Assembly: GCF_015712065.1 (NCBI RefSeq)
Contig: NZ_JACFYZ010000002.1
Coordinates: 496,001-560,000 of the forward strand
Direction: 5' to 3'
Source: Ectopseudomonas chengduensis
Lineage (GTDB): Bacteria > Pseudomonadota > Gammaproteobacteria > Pseudomonadales > Pseudomonadaceae
DNA: 64,000 bases
Of the stretch, positions 7,015 through 18,743 are shown in pieces. The first letter of the stretch is position 1, and the number at the start of each line of letters is the position of its first letter. Both the position numbers and the translations under genes were made by a program. Below the pieces are notes generated by a model. That model did no database searches, was not told the origin of the DNA, and saw only the letters and a program-made list of their open reading frames with translations.

Positions 7015-8394
7015 TTACACGGTGTGCAGGTACCAGTTGTATTCGAGGTCGGAGATGGTGGTCTCGAACTCCTGCAGCTCGGCTTCCTTGCACGCGACGA
7101 AGATGTCGATGTACTTCGGGTCGATGTACTTGTTCAGCACTTCGCTGTCGTCCAGCTCGCGCAGCGCGTCGCGTAGGTTGTTCGGCAGGCTCTGCTCGAG
7201 TTGCTCGTAGGAGTTGCCCTCGATCGGCTCGCCCGGGTCGATCTGGTTGGTCAGGCCGTGGTGGATGCCGGCGAGGATCGACGCCAGCATCAGGTAGGGA
7301 TTGGCGTCGGCGCCGGCCACCCGGTGTTCGATGCGCACGGCGTCGGCGCTGCCGGTGGGCACGCGCACGGCCACGGTGCGGTTGTCCAGCGCCCAGCTCG
7401 GCGCGTTGGGCACGTAGAACTGCGCGCCGAAGCGGCGGTAGGAGTTCACGTTAGGGCAGAGGAAGGCCATGCTCGCGGCCATGGTGTCGAGGATGCCGCC
7501 GATGGCGTGGCGCAGCGGCTGATTCTCCAGCGGGTTGTCGGCGGCGAAGATGTTCTTGCCGGTCTTCTTGTCCAGCAGCGAGATGTGCACGTGCAGACCA
7601 TTGCCCGCCTGGCCCGGGTAGGGCTTGGCCATGAAGGTGGAATCCATTTCATGGTCGTAGGCGATGTTCTTGATCAGGCGCTTGAGCAGCAGCGCATAGT
7701 CGCAGGCCTTGATGGCGTCTTCGACGTGATGCAGGTTGACCTCGAACTGCGCCGGGGCGCTTTCCTTGACGATGGCGTCGGCCGGGATGTCCTGCTCCTT
7801 GGCCGCTTCGAGCATGTCCTGCAGGCAATCGACGTACTCGTCGAGGTCGTCGATCAGGTAGACCTGAGTGGAATGTGGGCGCTTGCCGGAGATCGGCGAG
7901 CGTGGCGGCTGCGGGCGACCGTTCACGTTCTCCTGGTCAATCAGGTAGAACTCCAGTTCGAAGGCTGCGCAAATACGCAGGCCCAGTTCGTCGAACTTCT
8001 GCACCACCTGGCGCAATACCTCGCGCGGGTCGGCGAAGAAGGGGGTGCCATCCAGCTCGTGCATGGTCATCAGCAGCTGCGCGGTGGGGCGCTTCTGCCA
8101 GGGTTCGTTGCACAGGGTATTGGGGATGGGGAAGCAGATACGGTCGGCGTCACCGATATCCAGGCCAAGGCCGGTGCTCTCGACGGTGGAGCCATTGATG
8201 TCGAGGGCGAAGAGCGAGGCCGGCAGGTTGATGCCTTTCTCGTACACCTTGTGCAGAGCGTTTCGATCGATGCGCTTGCCGCGCACCACGCCATTCATAT
8301 CTGCAATAAGAAGGTCGACGAACTGGACCTCGGGATGTTCCTTGAGGAACGCGTTCGCTTCGTTAAGCTGAACGGCACGCGGGGGTACCGACAT
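7015..8394 (-). CDS. spuI: Gamma-glutamylpolyamine synthetase (glutamine synthetase family)
   Basis: A 459-residue member of the glutamine synthetase superfamily, class of the PuuA/PauA ligases that join glutamate to a polyamine amine using ATP. Family landmarks are the N-terminal DLLIADMNGVVRGKRI, the glutamate/metal segment AAFELEFYL, NGLHVHISL, the ATP-site phrase NRTVAVRVP, and AGADANPYLM. I chose the ATG at 8394, preceded by AAGGTG, over one ten codons earlier. It is the PAO1 spuI position, divergent from spuB, and starts the gamma-glutamyl route for putrescine and spermidine. The gap before it holds a strong inverted repeat. Which polyamine it prefers is not readable. Confidence 0.9.
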   Translation of the reverse strand: MSVPPRAVQLNEANAFLKEHPEVQFVDLLIADMNGVVRGKRIDRNALHKVYEKGINLPASLFALDINGSTVESTGLGLDIGDADRICFPIPNTLCNEPWQKRPTAQLLMTMHELDGTPFFADPREVLRQVVQKFDELGLRICAAFELEFYLIDQENVNGRPQPPRSPISGKRPHSTQVYLIDDLDEYVDCLQDMLEAAKEQDIPADAIVKESAPAQFEVNLHHVEDAIKACDYALLLKRLIKNIAYDHEMDSTFMAKPYPGQAGNGLHVHISLLDKKTGKNIFAADNPLENQPLRHAIGGILDTMAASMAFLCPNVNSYRRFGAQFYVPNAPSWALDNRTVAVRVPTGSADAVRIEHRVAGADANPYLMLASILAGIHHGLTNQIDPGEPIEGNSYEQLEQSLPNNLRDALRELDDSEVLNKYIDPKYIDIFVACKEAELQEFETTISDLEYNWYLHTV

Positions 8395-8582
8395 GATGCA
8401 ACACCTTTTTGTTAAATATATCAATCATGCGACTGCATGGGTGTGAGTCAATCCGAAACGCACTTTACTGTCAAGCTGGCCCAATGATGCCCTGTAGTGG
8501 GGCGTGGTGGCCATTTTTGGGGCATTTCAAGGCCTTTCAGCGGGCTCCAAGCATTGATCTTTCAGGCTGCTCAGTGGGGTGT

Positions 8583-8621
8583 GTTCAATTTTTTACAGAG
8601 CTATTGTGTAAAAAAATGAAC
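8583..8621. promoter_or_regulatory. 15-bp inverted repeat, candidate PauR/PuuR-type operator
   Basis: GTTCAATTTTTTACA at 8583-8597 and TGTAAAAAAATGAAC at 8607-8621 are inverted copies with 14 of 15 bases paired and a nine-base spacer. The right arm followed by A reads ATGAACA at its end, as does the E. coli PuuR site as I recall it (AAAATATAATGAACA); about 11 of 15 positions agree. PauR is the Pseudomonas relative that controls gamma-glutamylation genes, so this may be its operator for spuI and/or spuB. Confidence 0.5.
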
Positions 8622-8669
8622 AAGGCTAAGCTCGGTTCAAACCCATAACAGCAATAATACGGGTGTCTC

Positions 8670-8727
8670 ATGTTTTGCCTGCCGGCCATCGGCGTCAGCG
8701 CTTGCACCAGGACCATCGGTCACGCGA
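8670..8727 (+). pseudogene. spuA: Remnant of spuA (N-terminal fragment of a glutamine amidotransferase)
   Basis: The reading from the ATG at 8670 begins MFCLPAIGVSACTRTIGH, which closely resembles the conserved N-terminus of SpuA/PuuD-type gamma-glutamyl hydrolases (a leucine-proline-hydrophobic-IGV-x-ACT-x-x-IG pattern). After that the similarity stops: the GDKY segment, the catalytic cysteine region and the C-terminal QWHPEW motif are absent. Location between spuI and spuB on the plus strand is exactly where spuA lies in P. aeruginosa. I read it as the stub left by deletion or decay. The match rests on about 18 residues and on memory of the family, so the call is moderate. Confidence 0.45.
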
Positions 8728-9188
8728 CCTCTTCCCTCATCAACGAGGCGAGCCCGCTCATCATATGGGCCGGATCAGTCATGAGCATGACCGCTGCAAC
8801 GCAGCAACATCTCTCCTTTGCGGCCTCTGCGCCGCGCGGCCTGTCTCGTCAGGCTGTTCGCTCATTCCATACCCTGCACGATAGCGTACGTGGCTGCGCA
8901 ACGCTCCCTGGCGTGCGCCCTGGCCGTTGCTCTGCAGCGCACCGCCCACTCGCGGGTTTCGCTGGGTTCGCGCAATGCCCCGAGCTAGACGGCTCGGGGC
9001 TCGTGAGAAAGGGTGAGCGATTTTATTTCGGTGGAGTGAAATGCCGGGTGTCGGAGGTGCCGCACCCCTAGTAGCATCCACCCGAATATCTCGCCTTCTT
9101 TCAGGCCTTTGGTGAGGCTTGCAGGGAGAAGGCGGGGCAACGCTGAACCCGCTATAACTCAAGCTGGTTCTACAACCCTGAGGTCTCT

Positions 9189-10547
9189 ATGAGTACCAAG
9201 CTAGACCAGCTCACGAGCTGGCTGAAAGAACGCAAAATCACCGAAGTCGAATGCCTGATCAGTGACCTGACCGGCATTGCCCGCGGCAAGATCTCGCCGA
9301 CCAACAAGTTTCTCGACGAGAAAGGCATGCGCCTCCCCGAGAGCGTGTTGCTGCAGACCGTGACGGGCGACTATGTCGAGGACGACATCTATTACGACCT
9401 GCTGGACGAAGCGGACATCGACATGTTCTGCCGTCCGGACGCCAACGCTGTCTTCGTCGTGCCCTGGGCCATCGAGCCCACTGCCATGGTGATCCACGAT
9501 ACGTTCGACAAGCAGGGCAACCCTATCGAACTGTCGCCGCGCAACATCCTCAAGAAGGTGTTGCAGATGTACGCCGAGAAGGGCTGGAAGCCCATCGTCG
9601 CACCGGAGATGGAGTTCTATCTGACCAAGCGCAACAGCGATCCGGACTTCCCGCTGGTAGCACCTGTTGGCCGCTCCGGCCGCCCGGAAACCGGCCGGCA
9701 GAGCTTTTCCATCGACGCGGCCAACGAGTTCGACCCGCTGTTCGAAGACATGTACGACTGGTGCGAACTGCAAGGCCTGGATCTGGACACCCTGATCCAC
9801 GAAGAAGGCCCGGCGCAGATGGAAATCAACTTCCGTCATGGCGATGCACTGCACCTGGCCGACCAGATTCTGGTGTTCAAGCGCACCATGCGTGAGGCCG
9901 CGCTCAAGCATGACGTGGCGGCCACGTTCATGGCCAAGCCGATCACCGACGAGCCTGGCAGCGCCATGCACATCCACCAGAGTGTGGTCGACATCAAAAC
10001 CGGCAAGAACATCTTCTCCAACGAAGACGGGACGATGAGCGAGCTGTTCATGCACCACATCGGGGGGCTGCAGAAATACATCCCCGAGCTGCTGCCGCTG
10101 TTCGCGCCGAACGTCAACTCGTTCCGCCGCTTCCTGCCCGATACCTCGGCACCGGTGAACGTGGAATGGGGCGAGGAGAACCGCACCGTAGGCCTGCGCG
10201 TACCTGAGGCAAGCCCGCAGAACCGCCGTGTGGAAAACCGCCTGGCGGGTGCCGATGCCAACCCCTACCTGGTGCTGGCGGCGACCCTGCTGTGCGGCTA
10301 CATGGGCATGGTCGGCGGGGTCAAACCCGGCGCACCGGTCAAGGGCCGCGGTTACGAGCGTCGCAATTTGCGCCTGCCGGTGACCATCGAGAGCGCCCTG
10401 GAGCGTATGGAAGCCTGCATGGACGCCGAGAAATTCCTCGGCGAGAAGTTCATCCGTGGCTATGTCGCGGTCAAGCGTGCCGAGCACGAGAACTTCAAGC
10501 GCGTGATCAGCTCCTGGGAACGCGAGTTCCTCCTGCTGTCGGTGTAG
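9189..10547 (+). CDS. spuB: Gamma-glutamylpolyamine synthetase (glutamine synthetase family)
   Basis: A 452-residue glutamine-synthetase-like ligase of the PuuA group. It shows the N-terminal EVECLISDLTGIARGKI, the metal/glutamate segment VAPEMEFYLT, SAMHIHQSV, the ATP-site NRTVGLRVPEA and AGADANPYLVL. By family it gamma-glutamylates putrescine, spermidine or a derived amine with ATP. It is the first plus-strand gene of the spu block; spuC follows after a REP-like palindrome. A shorter relative of spuI, it is a clear paralogue rather than a recent duplicate. CTGAGGTCTCT precedes the ATG. Substrate preference relative to SpuI is not decidable from the sequence. Confidence 0.9.
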   Translation: MSTKLDQLTSWLKERKITEVECLISDLTGIARGKISPTNKFLDEKGMRLPESVLLQTVTGDYVEDDIYYDLLDEADIDMFCRPDANAVFVVPWAIEPTAMVIHDTFDKQGNPIELSPRNILKKVLQMYAEKGWKPIVAPEMEFYLTKRNSDPDFPLVAPVGRSGRPETGRQSFSIDAANEFDPLFEDMYDWCELQGLDLDTLIHEEGPAQMEINFRHGDALHLADQILVFKRTMREAALKHDVAATFMAKPITDEPGSAMHIHQSVVDIKTGKNIFSNEDGTMSELFMHHIGGLQKYIPELLPLFAPNVNSFRRFLPDTSAPVNVEWGEENRTVGLRVPEASPQNRRVENRLAGADANPYLVLAATLLCGYMGMVGGVKPGAPVKGRGYERRNLRLPVTIESALERMEACMDAEKFLGEKFIRGYVAVKRAEHENFKRVISSWEREFLLLSV

Positions 10548-10559
10548 TTGCGGCGCAGG

Positions 10560-10619
10560 TGTAGGGTGGGCTTTAGCCCACCATTGCAGGCCGATTCGGT
10601 GGGCTGAAGCCCACCCTAC
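10560..10619. repeat. REP-like palindrome, TGTAGGGTGGGC type
   Basis: TGTAGGGTGGGCTTTAGCC and its inverted form ending GGCTGAAGCCCACCCTAC fill the gap between spuB and spuC. The stem is long and could separate their expression or protect the spuB message. I saw no second full copy in the window. Confidence 0.7.
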
Positions 10620-10702
10620 TTGAGCGCGCTGAAGCGGATCGCCGCCCGGCCCACTCTACAAGAGTCCGTGAGCCGGCCGCGTTCACAGAAGAAGGTGTGG
10701 TA

Positions 10703-12076
10703 ATGAACAAGCAAGCGAACAACCCCAAGACTGCGCACTGGCAGGCCCTGAGCCAGGCTCACCATCTGGCGCCGTTCAGTGATTACAAGCAGCTGGCCGA
10801 GAAGGGCCCGCGCATCATCACCGAGGCAAAAGGCGTGCATCTGTGGGACAGCGAGGGCAACAAGATCCTCGATGGCATGGCCGGTCTTTGGTGCGTGGCG
10901 GTCGGCTATGGTCGCGAGGAGCTGGTCGAAGCTGCCGCTACGCAGATGCGCCAGTTGCCGTTCTACAACACCTTCTTCCAGACCGCCCATCCACCGGTGC
11001 TGGAGTTGGCCCATGCCATCTCCCAGCTGGCGCCGGCCGGCATGAACCATGTGTTCTTCACCGGGTCGGGCTCGGAGGGCAACGACACCATGCTGCGCCT
11101 GGTACGCCACTACTGGGCGTGCAAAGGCCAACCGCAGAAGAAGATCATCATCGGCCGCGACAACGGCTACCACGGCTCCACCGTGGCCGGCGCCAGCCTC
11201 GGTGGCATGAAGTTCATGCACGAGCAGGGCGACCTGCCGATTCCGGGCATCGCCCATATCCCGCAGCCGTACTGGTTCGGTGAGGGTGGCGACATGAGCC
11301 CGGAAGCATTCGGCATCTGGGCCGCCGACCAGTTGGAGAAGAAGATTCTCGAACTGGGCGAAGAGAATGTCGCGGCGTTCATTGCCGAGCCGATCCAGGG
11401 CGCTGGTGGTGTGATCATTCCGCCGGACAGCTACTGGCCGCGCATCAAGGAAATCCTCGGCAAGTACGACATCCTGTTCGTCGCGGACGAAGTGATCTGC
11501 GGCTTCGGCCGTACCGGCGAGTGGTTCGGCAGCCAGTACTACGACCTCAAGCCTGACCTGATGACCATCGCCAAGGGCCTTACCAGCGGCTATGTGCCGA
11601 TGGGCGGGCTGATCGTCAGCGACAAGGTGTTCGAAGTGATCGCGGCGCACGGCGATTTCAACCATGGCTTCACCTATTCCGGCCATCCGGTGGCGGCGGC
11701 GGTGGGCCTGGAGAACCTGCGCATTCTCAAGGAAGAAGGCATCGTCGAGCGGGTGAAAGCAGAAACGGCACCGTATTTGCAGCGTCGTCTACGTGAGCTG
11801 GCGGATCACCCGCTTGTGGGCGAAGTGCGCGGCGTCGGCATGCTTGGTGCCATCGAGTTGGTGCAGGACAAGGCGACGCGCACACGTTATCCGGGTGACA
11901 AGGCGGTAGGCATGATCTGCCGCGGCCACTGCTTTAATAACGGTCTGATCATGCGCGCCGTGGGCGACACCATGATCATTGCGCCACCACTGGTGATCAG
12001 CCAGGCGGAAGTGGATGAGTTGGTGGAGAAAGCACGCAAGTGCCTGGATCTGACCCTGCGTGACCTGTCGGTCTGA
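10703..12076 (+). CDS. spuC: Polyamine:pyruvate aminotransferase
   Basis: A 457-residue class III (omega) aminotransferase that moves an amino group from putrescine or related amines to pyruvate using PLP. Visible landmarks are MAGLWCVAVGYGREEL, the phosphate-binding GSGSEGND, NGYHGST, the PLP-contacting ADEVICGFGRTGEWFG and the Schiff-base lysine in TIAKGLTSGYVPMGG. The length is normal. The ATG at 10703 has AAGG seven bases upstream; a GTG two codons earlier is less likely. It is the third spu gene in the P. aeruginosa order, followed by the binding-protein genes. Confidence 0.93.
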   Translation: MNKQANNPKTAHWQALSQAHHLAPFSDYKQLAEKGPRIITEAKGVHLWDSEGNKILDGMAGLWCVAVGYGREELVEAAATQMRQLPFYNTFFQTAHPPVLELAHAISQLAPAGMNHVFFTGSGSEGNDTMLRLVRHYWACKGQPQKKIIIGRDNGYHGSTVAGASLGGMKFMHEQGDLPIPGIAHIPQPYWFGEGGDMSPEAFGIWAADQLEKKILELGEENVAAFIAEPIQGAGGVIIPPDSYWPRIKEILGKYDILFVADEVICGFGRTGEWFGSQYYDLKPDLMTIAKGLTSGYVPMGGLIVSDKVFEVIAAHGDFNHGFTYSGHPVAAAVGLENLRILKEEGIVERVKAETAPYLQRRLRELADHPLVGEVRGVGMLGAIELVQDKATRTRYPGDKAVGMICRGHCFNNGLIMRAVGDTMIIAPPLVISQAEVDELVEKARKCLDLTLRDLSV

Positions 12077-12114
12077 AAGCCCGCAGTCACGGAAAGTTGT
12101 CAGCGGTGCCATGA

Positions 12115-15627
<3,513 letters not shown>

Positions 15628-15634
15628 TCGTTCC

Positions 15635-15657
15635 TGCCCGGCCGCAGGGGTCGGGCA
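15635..15657 (+). other. Intergenic hairpin after spuE
   Basis: TGCCCG at 15635-15640 mirrors CGGGCA at 15652-15657. It lies in the 53-bp gap between spuE and spuF and is the third hairpin in a row after a binding-protein gene. Confidence 0.45.
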
Positions 15658-15680
15658 CAATCTTCCGGGAGTTTTCCTAA

Positions 15681-16835
15681 ATGGCTGTTGCCTCCAGCGC
15701 CTACAAAAAAGCCCTCGAGGGGGATCAGACACCGAAAGAGGTGCTGGTCAAGATCGATCGGGTGACCAAGAAGTTCGACGAGACGGTGGCCGTCGACGAC
15801 GTCTCGCTGACCATCAACAAGGGCGAGATCTTCGCCCTGCTGGGTGGTTCCGGCTCCGGCAAGTCGACCCTGCTGCGCATGCTCGCCGGCTTCGAGCGTC
15901 CAACCGAAGGGCGCATCATCCTCGATGGCGTCGACATCACCGACATGCCGCCCTACCAGCGGCCGATCAACATGATGTTCCAGTCCTACGCGCTGTTCCC
16001 GCACATGACCGTGGCGCAGAACATCGCCTTCGGCCTGCAGCAGGACAAGCTGCCCAAGGCCGAGATCGAAGAGCGCGTGGCCGAGATGCTCAAGCTGGTA
16101 CACATGACCCAGTACGCCAAGCGCAAGCCCCACCAGCTCTCCGGTGGTCAGCGTCAGCGCGTGGCCCTGGCCCGCTCTCTGGCCAAACGCCCCAAGCTGC
16201 TGCTGCTCGACGAGCCGATGGGCGCGCTGGACAAGAAGCTGCGTTCGCAGATGCAGCTGGAACTGGTGGAGATCATCGAGCGTGTCGGCGTGACCTGCGT
16301 GATGGTGACACACGATCAGGAAGAGGCCATGACCATGGCCCAGCGCATCGCCATCATGCACCTGGGCTGGATCGCCCAGACCGGTAGCCCGATTGATATC
16401 TACGAGACGCCGACCAGCCGCCTGGTGTGTGAGTTCATCGGCAACGTCAACCTGTTCGATGGTCAGATCACCAGCGACGAGGTCGACCACGCGATCATCG
16501 ACTGCCCGCATCTGGACAAGCCGATCTACATCGGTCACGGCGTCAGTACTCGCGCCGAGAACAAGTCCGTCAGCTACGCCCTGCGTCCGGAAAAACTGCT
16601 GATGGCCACCGCGCTGCCGGATGACCACGAGCATCCCGAGTACAACTGGAGCCGTGGCCACGTGCACGACATCGCCTACCTCGGTGGTCACTCGGTGTAC
16701 CACGTCAAGCTCACTTCCGGGCAGATCGTGCAGTGCTTCATCGCCAACGCCGAGCGCCGCGGCAAGCGCCCGACCTGGGACGATCCGGTGGTGGTGTACT
16801 GGGAAGACGACAGCGGCGTGGTACTGCAATCATGA
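15681..16835 (+). CDS. spuF: Polyamine ABC transporter ATP-binding protein
   Basis: A 384-residue ATPase subunit of the PotA/PotG type that powers polyamine import at the inner membrane. Walker A is GGSGSGKST at about 55-63, the signature is LSGGQRQRVALARSLA, and Walker B is LLLLDEPMGALD; the D-loop and the switch histidine (VTHDQEEAM) follow. The C-terminal 120 residues form the TOBE regulatory domain. Its stop overlaps the start of the first permease gene (ATGA), so stoichiometry is coupled. It serves the binding proteins encoded just upstream. Confidence 0.95.
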   Translation: MAVASSAYKKALEGDQTPKEVLVKIDRVTKKFDETVAVDDVSLTINKGEIFALLGGSGSGKSTLLRMLAGFERPTEGRIILDGVDITDMPPYQRPINMMFQSYALFPHMTVAQNIAFGLQQDKLPKAEIEERVAEMLKLVHMTQYAKRKPHQLSGGQRQRVALARSLAKRPKLLLLDEPMGALDKKLRSQMQLELVEIIERVGVTCVMVTHDQEEAMTMAQRIAIMHLGWIAQTGSPIDIYETPTSRLVCEFIGNVNLFDGQITSDEVDHAIIDCPHLDKPIYIGHGVSTRAENKSVSYALRPEKLLMATALPDDHEHPEYNWSRGHVHDIAYLGGHSVYHVKLTSGQIVQCFIANAERRGKRPTWDDPVVVYWEDDSGVVLQS

Positions 16836-17740
16836 AACCGAGCAAACTGGCGCGCTATCTGCCCACTGGGCGGCATGCCGTTATCGGCATACCCTTCCTC
16901 TGGCTGTTCATGTTCTTCCTGCTGCCCTTCATCATCGTGCTGAAGATCAGCTTCGCCGAAGCCGACGTGGCGATTCCGCCCTATACGGAAATCTACCAGT
17001 GGGCAGACAACAAGCTGACGCTACTGTTGAATTTCGGCAACTACATCTTCCTCAGCGAAGATGCACTGTACCTGTCGGCCTACCTGGGTTCGCTGCAGAT
17101 CGCCTTCTTCAGCACCTTGCTCTGCCTGGTGATCGGCTACCCGATGGCCTATGCCATCGCGCGTGCGCCGAAAGAGCACCAGACGGTACTGCTGCTGCTG
17201 ATCATGATGCCGACCTGGACTGCGATCCTGATCCGCGTCTATGCCTGGATGGGCATTCTCGGCAACAACGGCCTGCTCAACAGCCTGCTGATGGGCATTG
17301 GTCTGATCGATACGCCGCTGCAGATTCTCAACACCAACACCGCGGTCTATATCGGCGTCGTGTATTCGTACCTGCCGTTCATGATCCTGCCGCTCTACGC
17401 CAACCTGGTGAAGCACGACCTCAGCCTGCTGGAGGCCGCCTCCGACCTGGGTTCGAGCAACTTCAACAACTTCTGGAAGATCACCGTGCCGCTGTCGAAG
17501 AACGGCATCATCGCCGGCTCCATGCTGGTGTTCATTCCGGTGGTCGGTGAATTCGTCATCCCCGAACTGCTCGGCGGCCCGGAGACCCTGATGATCGGCA
17601 AGGTGCTGTGGCAGGAGTTCTTCAACAACCGCGACTGGCCGGTGGCGTCCGCCCTGGCGGTGGTGATGCTGGCGATCCTGATCGTGCCCATCATCCTGTT
17701 CAACCGTAACCAAGCGAAAGAGCTGGAGGGCCGCCCATGA
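16832..17740 (+). CDS. spuG: Polyamine ABC transporter permease (PotB/PotH type)
   Basis: A 302-residue inner-membrane permease with six predicted membrane helices. The coupling-helix EAA motif is recognisable as LLEAASDLGSSNFNNFWKITVPLS. I used the ATG at 16832, which overlaps the spuF stop, since the longer reading lies within spuF. It pairs with the next permease to form the translocation channel of the Spu importer. The stop overlaps the start of spuH (ATGA), so spuF, spuG and spuH are translationally coupled. Confidence 0.95.
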   Translation: MKPSKLARYLPTGRHAVIGIPFLWLFMFFLLPFIIVLKISFAEADVAIPPYTEIYQWADNKLTLLLNFGNYIFLSEDALYLSAYLGSLQIAFFSTLLCLVIGYPMAYAIARAPKEHQTVLLLLIMMPTWTAILIRVYAWMGILGNNGLLNSLLMGIGLIDTPLQILNTNTAVYIGVVYSYLPFMILPLYANLVKHDLSLLEAASDLGSSNFNNFWKITVPLSKNGIIAGSMLVFIPVVGEFVIPELLGGPETLMIGKVLWQEFFNNRDWPVASALAVVMLAILIVPIILFNRNQAKELEGRP

Positions 17741-18624
17741 AGCGTTTCAGTTTCTCCAGCATCATGCTCTGGGCTGGCCTGATCTTCATCTACCTGCCCA
17801 TGGTCATCCTGGTCATCTACTCGTTCAACGCCTCGCGGCTGGTAACGGTGTGGGGCGGCTGGTCGGTGAAGTGGTACGTCGGTTTGCTGGACAACACCCA
17901 GCTGATGAACTCGGTGATGCGCTCGCTGGAAATCGCCTGCTACACCGCCATCGCGGCGGTGGCGCTGGGCACCCTGGCGGCCTTCGTGCTGACCCGCATC
18001 ACCCACTTCAAGGGGCGCACCCTGTTCGGTGGTCTGGTCACCGCGCCGCTGGTGATGCCGGAAGTGATCACCGGTCTGTCGCTGCTGCTGCTGTTCGTGC
18101 TGATGGCGCAGTTGATCGGCTGGCCGATGCAGCGTGGCATGACCACCATCTGGATCGCCCACACCACTTTCTGCTCGGCCTATGTGGCGGTGGTGGTGTC
18201 GTCGCGTCTGCGTGAACTGGACATGTCCATCGAAGAGGCGGCCATGGACCTGGGGGCGCGGCCGTGGAAGGTGTTCTTCCTGATCACCGTGCCGATGATC
18301 GCGCCGTCGCTGGCAGCAGGGGCGATGATGTCCTTCGCTCTGTCGCTGGACGACCTGGTATTGGCCAGCTTCGTCTCCGGTCCGGGTTCGACCACCTTGC
18401 CAATGGAGATCTTCTCCGCCGTGCGCCTGGGGGTTAAGCCGGAGATCAACGCGGTGGCCAGCCTGATCCTGCTGGCAGTGTCGTTCGCCACCTTCCTGGC
18501 CTGGTTCTTCGCCCATCGCGCCGAGGAAAAACGCAAGAAGGCCATGCAGCAGGCCATGGACGAGACCACCAATCCGTCCTGGCAGCAGGTCGTCGACAGC
18601 CGTCGCAGCACCAGCAGCAACTGA
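17737..18624 (+). CDS. spuH: Polyamine ABC transporter permease (PotC/PotI type)
   Basis: A 295-residue inner-membrane permease with six membrane helices, the second channel subunit of the Spu polyamine importer. The EAA motif reads IEEAAMDLGARPWKVFFLITVPM. It begins inside the end of spuG (ATGA overlap). The C-terminal tail after the last helix is charged and polar, unusual only in ending with a serine-rich SRRSTSSN. A strong terminator follows, closing the spuB-to-spuH block. Confidence 0.95.
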   Translation: MKRFSFSSIMLWAGLIFIYLPMVILVIYSFNASRLVTVWGGWSVKWYVGLLDNTQLMNSVMRSLEIACYTAIAAVALGTLAAFVLTRITHFKGRTLFGGLVTAPLVMPEVITGLSLLLLFVLMAQLIGWPMQRGMTTIWIAHTTFCSAYVAVVVSSRLRELDMSIEEAAMDLGARPWKVFFLITVPMIAPSLAAGAMMSFALSLDDLVLASFVSGPGSTTLPMEIFSAVRLGVKPEINAVASLILLAVSFATFLAWFFAHRAEEKRKKAMQQAMDETTNPSWQQVVDSRRSTSSN

Positions 18625-18640
18625 GCTTCTGGCTGAAAGC

Positions 18641-18667
18641 AAAACGGGCCCCGCGGGGCCCGTTTTT
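18641..18667 (+). terminator. Rho-independent terminator after spuH
   Basis: AAAACGGGCCCC, a two-base turn, GGGGCCCGTTTT and a further T: a 12-bp GC-rich stem with a T run. It is the strongest terminator in the window and ends the spu operon. Confidence 0.92.
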
Positions 18668-18675
18668 CATGGGTG

Positions 18676-18729
18676 TGTGGGAGGGGCTTTAGCCGCGACG
18701 TCCACGCTCGCCGCTGAAGCGTCTCCCAC
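18676..18729. repeat. REP-like palindrome, TGTGGGAGGGGCTTTAGCCG type
   Basis: TGTGGGAGGGGCTTTAGCCG opens the element and CGCTGAAGCGTCTCCCACG closes it in inverted form. A related degenerate copy is at 58109-58163. It lies between the spu terminator and the convergent CYTH/CHAD gene. Confidence 0.6.
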
Positions 18730-18743
18730 GGCTGTGTACCCGA

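Larger units (their letters stand above)
8395..9188. other. spuI-spuB intergenic region holding an operator-like repeat and a spuA remnant
   Basis: Almost 800 bases separate the divergent spuI and spuB genes. In P. aeruginosa this place holds spuA, a class I glutamine amidotransferase gene. Here I see an AT-rich segment with a near-perfect inverted repeat (8583-8621), a short remnant resembling the SpuA N-terminus (8670-8727), and then about 460 bases with no convincing gene. Readings through that last part, such as 8670-9071, have no recognisable domain beyond the first 18 residues. Confidence 0.7.

Noticed and set aside
8670..9071. A 133-codon reading frame as an intact gene between spuI and spuB
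   Set aside because: Only the first 18 residues resemble a protein family; the rest looks like decayed DNA, so I list a spuA remnant instead.
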